Assembly: GCA_030670165.1 (NCBI GenBank)
Contig: DAOVCF010000047.1
Coordinates: forward strand, 1 to 10,808
DNA length: 10,808 nt
Source: Candidatus Stahliibacteriota bacterium
GTDB lineage: Bacteria > Hydrothermota > Tepidihabitantia > B3-TA06
Reading direction: 5' to 3'
Below the pieces are notes generated by a model, which made no database searches, was not told the DNA's origin, and saw only the letters and a list, made by a program, of their open reading frames with translations. Positions 5,707 to 10,808 of this stretch are shown in pieces. A program made the position numbers and the translations under genes. Each line of letters opens with the position of its first letter. Position 1 is the stretch's first letter.

Positions 5707-5958
5707 CTAGATCTTGGGGACGTAGAAAGGGCATTTCTCCCATGGCTCATGATGGACAGCCAAAGGACACTCCTCTGGATGACAGCTGGTTTCTTCAATG
5801 CCAGCCTCAGCCAGCCCCTTGCATACACCCGCGAGATCCTTCCTCTTAAGAGAGCACTGCCAAATTGGAACCATGCCTTTTCCATGCCCCCTGACATGGA
5901 ACTTTCTATCCACATGTAAATACACATGTCTGCATCGTGTCTGTGTTCCTATATTCAT
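5707..5958 (-). CDS. Small Cys/His-rich protein of unknown function
   Basis: An 83-residue protein I do not recognise. It has six cysteines (C9, C35, C46, C59, C64, C76) and many histidines (H11, H15, H21, H25, H60, H69, H70). The C-terminal pattern is C-H-P-x-x-C-P followed 11 residues later by C-P-F-Y-V. That spacing suggests a bound metal, either zinc or an Fe-S cluster. No signal peptide or membrane segment is seen. The start is supported by AAGGAG 7 bases upstream. A shorter start at M29 would keep five of the six Cys, and residues 1-28 are compositionally different (basic, His-rich). It forms its own transcription unit, with promoter P3 upstream and a strong terminator downstream, just ahead of the metallocluster operon. 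An overlapping frame at 5700-5927 lacks a ribosome site and is rejected. Confidence 0.72.
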   Translation of the reverse strand: MNIGTQTRCRHVYLHVDRKFHVRGHGKGMVPIWQCSLKRKDLAGVCKGLAEAGIEETSCHPEECPLAVHHEPWEKCPFYVPKI

Positions 5959-5982
5959 GCTTTACTCCTTCTATCTAGATGC

Positions 5983-6024
5983 CTATACCCAATTAATGGG
6001 CAACCTATTAAACCCGTTCTTCAT
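5983..6024 (-). CDS. Possible 13-codon leader peptide upstream of the Cys/His-rich gene
   Basis: Within the roughly 90-base leader of the 5707-5958 gene, an ATG at 6024 opens MKNGFNRLPINWV and stops at TAG (5985-5983). A GGAGG ribosome site lies 6 bases upstream, stronger than expected by chance. The stop is 24 bases before the main start. It could be a regulatory upstream reading frame or a translated micropeptide. No run of one amino acid typical of classical attenuators is visible, and I see no convincing competing terminator hairpin. Confidence 0.35.
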   Translation of the reverse strand: MKNGFNRLPINWV

Positions 6025-6056
6025 GTGAACCTCCACCCACTACCTGTCCTATTTTA

Positions 6057-6084
6057 ATTATAGGAAAGAAATCCGCGGTGTCAA
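6057..6084 (-). promoter_or_regulatory. Consensus promoter P3 for the Cys/His-rich gene
   Basis: On the minus strand, a perfect TTGACA (6084-6079), 16 bases, and a perfect TATAAT (6062-6057). Predicted start is near 6050, giving a leader of about 90 bases before the ATG at 5958. It is back to back with plus-strand promoter P4; the two -35 boxes are 32 bases apart. Confidence 0.8.
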
Positions 6085-6116
6085 GGTATAAACAGACCGC
6101 ACGAACGAACAACGAC

Positions 6117-6144
6117 TTGACTCTCCCTGGCTTTACGTTAGAAT
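6117..6144 (+). promoter_or_regulatory. Promoter P4 for the DUF3857 gene pair
   Basis: TTGACT (6117-6122), a 16-base spacer and TAGAAT (6139-6144), each one base from consensus. The expected start near 6151 leaves a short leader containing the GGAGG ribosome site of the gene at 6168. It also shows that the upstream ATG at 6078 would not be in the transcript. Confidence 0.7.
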
Positions 6145-6167
6145 TAGGCTTAATCCCTGGAGGATCA

Positions 6168-8255
6168 ATGAAACGCTGGATAATAAGTTGGATAGCCTTC
6201 GTGACAGTGGGGCTTGCGGCAAGGGTCCAACTCCACGACGGGAGAAGCTTTGATACACAGATTCTTGAGTATGACGGCTCGAATGTAATAACCGATCAGG
6301 ATACCATCCCTCGAGGCGAGGTGAAGGAGATCGTTTTCGAGACCGAAGGGGGCCAGGAAACAGGAACGGTACGCACGGACGAGAATGTCCAGGAACTTCT
6401 TAAAAAAGCTGCCGAAGCCAAAAAACGCTTCCCTGATGCAAAGGGGATACTTTTGATTGACGACGGCCGCAACACCTTGCACGATGACGGAACCAGAAAC
6501 TACTCATATCACATGGCGTACTTAATTCTTTCGGAAGGACGCAAAGGTGTGGCTACCTTCCGCAGTTATTTCAAGGAGGGTGACAATGAGGTAAGGATTC
6601 ACTTTGCGCGGGTCATAAAGCCGGACGGTCGTGTTATTGATCTTGATCGCTCCACCGTAAAGATCGAAACCCCTCCACGCCGGGGTATAGTATTCTTCGG
6701 CAAGGGCAAATGGGTGACCTTCACCCTGCCAGGGGTCCAGATAGGCGATATCGTGGAGTACTCCTACGAGAACATCCGCTTCAATCCCTGGAACAAGGAG
6801 TTCTTCGACGCCGGCTTCTTCTTCCAGGGCGACGAGCCGTTCATCTACTCCCGACTTGTCGTTGACGTCCCTGAAGACGAGTTTATCAAATGGAAGGCCT
6901 ACAATGTGCCGAATGGAATGCTGGATTTTAAAGAGGAGATCAGTGAGGGCCGCAGAATCCTCACCTGGGTTGCTGAGAATACCGAACCATACGTAGCCGA
7001 ACCCAACTCTCCTCCTGCAGGGGATTTCCTACCGCATGTAGAGCTGACGAATCAAGAAAACTGGGACGGCATACACGACTGGTATGCGGCATTTCAGAAC
7101 GAACGCATGAAGATCACCCCTAAGATTCAAGCCCTTGCCGACAGCCTGACAGCTGGTGCCGATACCGAGCACGAAAAGATAGCCGCTATCTACTACTGGC
7201 TTCAGCAGAACATCCGCTACATCTCCATCAAGGGTTCCGCCTCATCCGGTGTCTCAGGTCATCCTGCCCGGTTTACATTGGAGCAGGGCTTCGGTGACTG
7301 CACCGACAAAGCCATCCTTTTTGCAACCCTTCTGCGTGCGGCAGGCATAGACGCCGATCCGGTCTACGTAGGCACCAACGGCGACGTCCCGATGCTTGAC
7401 CCGGAGATGCCGGGCTACTACGGCAACCATTGCATCACCCAGGTATTCCTTGCCGACACAAGCTTTTATCTCGACGCCACCGGCTCATCGAACGGCGGAT
7501 ACTCGCGTTACCCCTCGTTCAACGCCGCAGACCACGGGGTCTACGCGGTAAACTCGCAGAAGAGAAAGGTAGAGATAATACCGGTCCCAGAACCCGGCCA
7601 GGAGCAAAGGGAGTATCATCTCGATATGGAGATAGACGCAGAAGGAACGCTGACCGTAAAGTATCAGAGCTTTTACGAGGGCGATTACGAGACAGGCCTG
7701 CGCTACTTCTGGAACTACTTCTCAAGGGAAGAGGACCGCAGGACACGCTTCGAGCAGATGGTAAAATCCACCTCACCTGACGCTGAGCTGATCGACTACG
7801 GGTTCGAAAACCTTGAAGATATAGGCAGGCAGCTCAGCCTCAAGATGAGCTACAGGGTTAAAAACTACATCAAGTTCGCCGGACCAGTTGCCATCATATA
7901 CCTGCCTGAGGTAGGTAAACGGCTTACCTTTGACGAAGTGGCGCTCGAGAGCCGCAACTTCCCGCTTTCATATTACACGAGCGAAGGCATACGCCACGTG
8001 GCAACCCTCAAACTGCCAGAGGATTGGAAGACAGACTACCTGCCAGAGGATGTAACGCTTACTGTGCCTGAGGTTTCTTATCGTGCGGAGTATACCAAAG
8101 AGGAAGGGAACGTAATCCGTTTCGAGGACTCCTTCAGCCGTCCCGAACGACTCATCCAGCCTGATAGGTATCGAGATTATCGAGAACTGCTCAACTCGAT
8201 CACCAGCCACCACAAAAAACCCATACTCGTGCTGGTGGAAGGAGGTGTTCGGTGA
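6168..8255 (+). CDS. Exported DUF3857/transglutaminase-like protein, catalytic triad intact
   Basis: A 695-residue exported protein. The start at 6168 has GGAGG 5 bases upstream and begins a signal peptide, MKRWIISWIAFVTVGLA; the longer frame from 6078 starts upstream of promoter P4 and hides the signal. After a short beta-rich module (about 20-58) comes DUF3857 (about 105-270), then a transglutaminase-like core (about 325-440). The core contains GFGDCTDKA with C378, NHC with H421 and YLDATG with D436, the expected Cys-His-Asp triad. A beta-rich C-terminal region follows. Such proteins are common in Bacteroidota-like and other diderm bacteria, but the substrate is generally unknown; protease, transamidase or peptidoglycan-related activity are possibilities. 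Its TGA overlaps the GTG start of a paralogue, so the two products are probably made together. Confidence 0.9.
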   Translation: MKRWIISWIAFVTVGLAARVQLHDGRSFDTQILEYDGSNVITDQDTIPRGEVKEIVFETEGGQETGTVRTDENVQELLKKAAEAKKRFPDAKGILLIDDGRNTLHDDGTRNYSYHMAYLILSEGRKGVATFRSYFKEGDNEVRIHFARVIKPDGRVIDLDRSTVKIETPPRRGIVFFGKGKWVTFTLPGVQIGDIVEYSYENIRFNPWNKEFFDAGFFFQGDEPFIYSRLVVDVPEDEFIKWKAYNVPNGMLDFKEEISEGRRILTWVAENTEPYVAEPNSPPAGDFLPHVELTNQENWDGIHDWYAAFQNERMKITPKIQALADSLTAGADTEHEKIAAIYYWLQQNIRYISIKGSASSGVSGHPARFTLEQGFGDCTDKAILFATLLRAAGIDADPVYVGTNGDVPMLDPEMPGYYGNHCITQVFLADTSFYLDATGSSNGGYSRYPSFNAADHGVYAVNSQKRKVEIIPVPEPGQEQREYHLDMEIDAEGTLTVKYQSFYEGDYETGLRYFWNYFSREEDRRTRFEQMVKSTSPDAELIDYGFENLEDIGRQLSLKMSYRVKNYIKFAGPVAIIYLPEVGKRLTFDEVALESRNFPLSYYTSEGIRHVATLKLPEDWKTDYLPEDVTLTVPEVSYRAEYTKEEGNVIRFEDSFSRPERLIQPDRYRDYRELLNSITSHHKKPILVLVEGGVR

Positions 8256-10309
8256 GACGTCTAGTACCACTCGCTGTCCTGCTCCTTGCAGCTATTGGAT
8301 GCAGGCAGGCGGTACGCATGAGCCACGACGTGATCTACCTTCTTAGCGGAGAAGAAAAGATAGGGACCCTTGAACGCATAACCGCAGACAGCCTGTGGTT
8401 TGCCACTGAAGAAGGCACCATTGCGTTTGCCAAATCCGAGGTAAGAGGACTCGATCTTCCCCAGCCAAGACAGGGCGAGGAGTGGAAAACCTTAAAGGAC
8501 ATTGACGATCCCCTGCTCAAGGAGCTTTTTACCAACTTAACCCTGCCCCAGACCGATGCGCGCTACGTGAATCTCTACGTGGAGCATAATTTTATCCTGC
8601 ACGAGGACGGCAGGTTTGAAAAACGCATTAGGGTGATACGCTACGTATCCGCCGAGTCTGGCAAGGGCACTGCCGCAAACAACACGTGGAGCTATCTCGC
8701 TGACCGTTCCTACGCAAGGCTGGACTTTGCACGAAGCTACAGCCCTGACGGTGCCGTAAGCCACATAACCGAGTCTGCAATCAACAGGGCAAGCCGGTAT
8801 CCCGCACCTGCCGAGTACAGCAATCTTACCGAAATTCGGATAGCGGTTCCTGAATCACGGATCGGGTCGGTGCTTGATTTTCAGTTTTCAACCATCCAGA
8901 ACGTAGCCGACAGCATCCACCCGATCTCTGAAGAGATAGTGCTTGCCGACCGCCAACCTACGATGACGGAGATCATCCGGGTAGAGCAGCCGCAAGGCGG
9001 ACCTGTTGAGGTATACGCGTCGAGCGGACAAAAGCCTGAACGCGAAACAAGGAAAGGCCGCGAGATACTCACCTGGACGATCCAGAACCAGCCGCCGATG
9101 CGGTTCGAGCTGATGATCCCGCCTTCGGCTGACTACCTGCCGCATTTTATCGTGGCCGAAAAAAAGGATTGGCACTGTATTGCAGCGGCATTGCGCGCGC
9201 ATCTGGACAAGGTCATCCAGCCAGGCGAAATACTTACGCAGGTCGTTGATTCATTGACGCAAAACCTTGCCGTATCGGAAGAAAAGGCCCGCGCCCTGTA
9301 CGAGTTCGTTGCTGTCTCTATTCATTCCGTAGGCCCTCCACTTGAGTCCTACTCCTACGTTCCAACCCCTGCGGAAACCGTGCTCGTTCGAGGTTTTGGC
9401 AACAACCTTGATCGCGCGGCGCTGCTTTACGCACTTATGATACAAGCCGGTCTGGAAGCGGATCTTGTGCTCATACGCGATCGTTCAAGCGGGCAAGTGG
9501 TCCCCACCTTCCCCACCTTAGGCCAGCTCAATAAGGCACTCGTGCTGTTCGAGGACCGAATCTATCTCGATCCAGGCCCAAACGCAGCCTTCGGAACCTC
9601 CTCAGATCAGGACGCGATGGGGCTTTCCGTATCCTCAGGCAAGCTCAAGAAAACACCGCTTCACCAACCCGACCAGGAAGCAACCGTTACCCGTACCGAA
9701 GCTCAACTGGGGACCGACGGCTCACTGAATCTTAGGATGGACGTCGAGTTCAACGGCCAGAACTCGGCTCAATGGAAGCGCTATCTCAAACCACTCTCCC
9801 CTGCCGAGCTTAGACAGGAGGCCGAGGAACTGGCGAGCTACATCCATCCAAACGCTCGCTTGCAGGACTTCAGCTTCAACGGAATAGAACCTCTTGACCA
9901 GGAGGTAAGCTACACCCTCAAGATCGGCATCACGGATTACGCTACCCGTGCGGGCGACTATCTCATCCTCTACCTGCCAGGTGTTGAGCACTCGGCCTAT
10001 GAGGTCGGAGCAAAAGAAAGATTGTATCCGATAGACCGGGTTACACGAAGCGCGGACATCCTGAACCTTGATCTTGAACTTCCCCCTGGTGCCGAGCTTA
10101 TATACTACCCACAGGACGTCTCCATCAGCAACCCCTATGATTCATACACCGCGGCGTTCGTTCAGCCAGGGCGCGGAGCGCTGCAGTTTTCAGAAAACCT
10201 GCAGGTGCTTAAGCCGTGGATTCCGCCACAGGAGTATCCGAAGTATAAGAAGCTTGTGGAAGGCATGGCCCGGCTGAGCCAGGAACCGATAGTGCTCAAG
10301 CTGAGATAG
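8252..10309 (+). CDS. DUF3857-family lipoprotein with degenerate transglutaminase domain
   Basis: A 685-residue paralogue of the upstream protein with the same layout. It has a signal peptide ending in AAIGC (C17, likely lipidated), a beta-rich module (about 24-70) resembling that of its neighbour, a DUF3857-like region (about 104-300), a transglutaminase-like fold (about 335-445) and a beta-rich C-terminus. The active-site loop GFGDCTDKA of the first protein is GFGNNLDRA here, so the nucleophile Cys is Asn385 and the preceding Asp is Asn. The catalytic His appears replaced by Lys428 (LNKALVLF); the Asp in YLDPG (D440) remains. It should therefore be a non-catalytic pseudoenzyme, perhaps a partner or membrane anchor for the upstream protein (inference). 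The GTG start is in a GTGA overlap with a strong GGAGGT site 5-6 bases upstream. Confidence 0.9.
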   Translation: MRRLVPLAVLLLAAIGCRQAVRMSHDVIYLLSGEEKIGTLERITADSLWFATEEGTIAFAKSEVRGLDLPQPRQGEEWKTLKDIDDPLLKELFTNLTLPQTDARYVNLYVEHNFILHEDGRFEKRIRVIRYVSAESGKGTAANNTWSYLADRSYARLDFARSYSPDGAVSHITESAINRASRYPAPAEYSNLTEIRIAVPESRIGSVLDFQFSTIQNVADSIHPISEEIVLADRQPTMTEIIRVEQPQGGPVEVYASSGQKPERETRKGREILTWTIQNQPPMRFELMIPPSADYLPHFIVAEKKDWHCIAAALRAHLDKVIQPGEILTQVVDSLTQNLAVSEEKARALYEFVAVSIHSVGPPLESYSYVPTPAETVLVRGFGNNLDRAALLYALMIQAGLEADLVLIRDRSSGQVVPTFPTLGQLNKALVLFEDRIYLDPGPNAAFGTSSDQDAMGLSVSSGKLKKTPLHQPDQEATVTRTEAQLGTDGSLNLRMDVEFNGQNSAQWKRYLKPLSPAELRQEAEELASYIHPNARLQDFSFNGIEPLDQEVSYTLKIGITDYATRAGDYLILYLPGVEHSAYEVGAKERLYPIDRVTRSADILNLDLELPPGAELIYYPQDVSISNPYDSYTAAFVQPGRGALQFSENLQVLKPWIPPQEYPKYKKLVEGMARLSQEPIVLKLR

Positions 10310-10335
10310 ACCGCCTCACACCGGGTGAGCGGTCT
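10308..10335 (+). terminator. Hairpin at the end of the DUF3857 pair, no clear U-tract
   Basis: An 11-bp stem (10308-10319 with 10325-10335, one bulged C) with a 5-base loop, beginning inside the stop codon of the second DUF3857 gene. No T-run follows, so it could be a Rho-assisted end, a 3' stabiliser or a weak intrinsic terminator. Confidence 0.55.
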
Positions 10336-10490
10336 GTCCGATTGGTTTCAATTCGTCAAGGGAAGGTAGTAATCCTGCGTTAAATTCCCTACGTATCTTA
10401 TAGAATAACACTCCTAAGCTGCCTCCCCCTCAAAAGCTTATGCAAAACAATACCAAAAACATAGTATCATCTTTAATTGGCAGAATTACC

Positions 10491-10518
10491 TTGACGGGTC
10501 GTAAAATTTACCTATAAT
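10491..10518 (+). promoter_or_regulatory. Promoter P5 for the secreted protein gene at 10580
   Basis: TTGACG (10491-10496), a 16-base spacer and a perfect TATAAT (10513-10518). The expected start near 10525 gives a leader of about 55 bases. The 10336-10490 stretch before it is AT-richer and shows no supported gene. Confidence 0.8.
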
Positions 10519-10530
10519 AAATTTGTATAA

Positions 10531-10550
10531 GGAAGACAATTAAGTCTTCC
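10531..10550 (+). promoter_or_regulatory. 5' leader stem-loop
   Basis: A perfect 7-bp inverted repeat, GGAAGAC/GTCTTCC, with a 6-base loop, a few bases after the predicted transcription start of P5 and well upstream of the AGGAGG ribosome site. A hairpin this close to a 5' end can shield an mRNA from decay; that role is inferred. Confidence 0.5.
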
Positions 10551-10579
10551 CATAAACCTATTAGTCAAGGAGGCGTAAT

Positions 10580-10808
10580 ATGACTAAAAAACTAATCGTC
10601 ATCGCCGCGATAGCGGTGACGCTCATGGCCGCTACCAGCGCTTACGGCTATCACGAAAGCTGGAACGGCTGGTGGTATTCAGGAACCCTCACCTATAACA
10701 GCCACGACTATACGGCTGTTGACTCTGGCTACGTTTCCGACTCCTCGCTCACAAGGTTCACGGATACATTCTACCTTCCTCAGGATGTTATAGTGAATTT
10801 CATCTATG
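10580..10808 (+). CDS. Secreted protein, N-terminal part (3' end cut off by window)
   Basis: An open frame of 76 codons that runs off the window edge. It starts with a clear Sec signal peptide, MTKKLIVIAAIAVTLMAA, with likely cleavage in the TSAYG region. The mature part is rich in Tyr, Trp, Ser, Thr and Asp (for example HESWNGWWYSG) and looks like the start of an extracellular beta-rich protein. I do not recognise a family. A perfect AGGAGG ribosome site lies 7 bases upstream of the ATG. It has its own consensus promoter and a leader hairpin, suggesting strong expression. Confidence 0.85.
   Translation, partial: MTKKLIVIAAIAVTLMAATSAYGYHESWNGWWYSGTLTYNSHDYTAVDSGYVSDSSLTRFTDTFYLPQDVIVNFIY

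Noticed and set aside
5700..5927. 75-codon minus-strand frame overlapping the Cys/His-rich gene
   Set aside because: No ribosome site and no motif; the frame starting at 5958 has a strong ribosome site and regular Cys spacing.
6078..6167. Upstream start for the first DUF3857 protein
   Set aside because: It would precede the predicted P4 promoter, lacks a ribosome site and would bury the signal peptide that starts at 6168.
10440..10517. 25-codon frame upstream of the secreted protein gene
   Set aside because: No ribosome site, and it runs through the P5 promoter; composition is non-coding-like.

Overview
The window looks like a chromosomal segment of an anaerobic, probably Gram-negative (diderm) bacterium. 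The anaerobe signal is a left-hand operon of ferredoxin-containing ATPases, NifX/NifB-like cluster-binding proteins, a NifU-type scaffold and a radical SAM enzyme. The diderm signal is a pair of exported DUF3857/transglutaminase proteins, one with a lipoprotein signal. I cannot assign a phylum from this sequence. No tRNA, rRNA, insertion sequence, phage gene or CRISPR array is visible.

Left half (1-5958, all minus strand). Read 5'->3' on the minus strand, the order is: a small Cys/His-rich protein (5958-5707) with its own promoter and a strong terminator; then a consensus promoter driving a DUF134-type regulator (5598-5242), a 601-residue protein that fuses two MinD-like ferredoxin ATPases (5245-3440), a Gly/Gln-rich zinc-ribbon protein (3443-3216) and a DUF5320 Gly/Arg-rich protein (3180-2809). 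A hairpin follows. Its loop carries the -35 of a second promoter, which appears to make a leaderless transcript for a NifU/IscU-like scaffold (2760-2338). Behind it lie a 39-codon degenerate FmdB-like microgene (2341-2222), two NifX-like proteins (2225-1875 and 1846-1481), a COG0731-type radical SAM enzyme (1460-483) and a class I methyltransferase (486 to beyond position 1). Five of the gene junctions are 4-base ATGA overlaps, so the set is tightly coupled in translation. The content resembles the poorly understood anaerobe-specific orange-protein (ORP)/NifX-type loci, whose products are thought to assemble or carry a metal-sulfur cluster. The exact product is unknown.

Right half (6117-10808, plus strand). 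A divergent promoter drives two overlapping genes for large exported DUF3857 proteins. The first keeps a Cys-His-Asp transglutaminase triad. The second is a predicted lipoprotein that has lost the Cys and the His, so it is a pseudoenzyme paralogue of its neighbour. A hairpin follows. After about 270 non-coding bases a separate promoter with a 5' stem-loop leads into a secreted protein that is cut by the window edge.

All five promoters I can read have a TTGA-type -35, a TATAAT/TAGAAT -10 and exactly 16 bases between the hexamers. This is a useful lineage-specific signature and helps fix several start codons.
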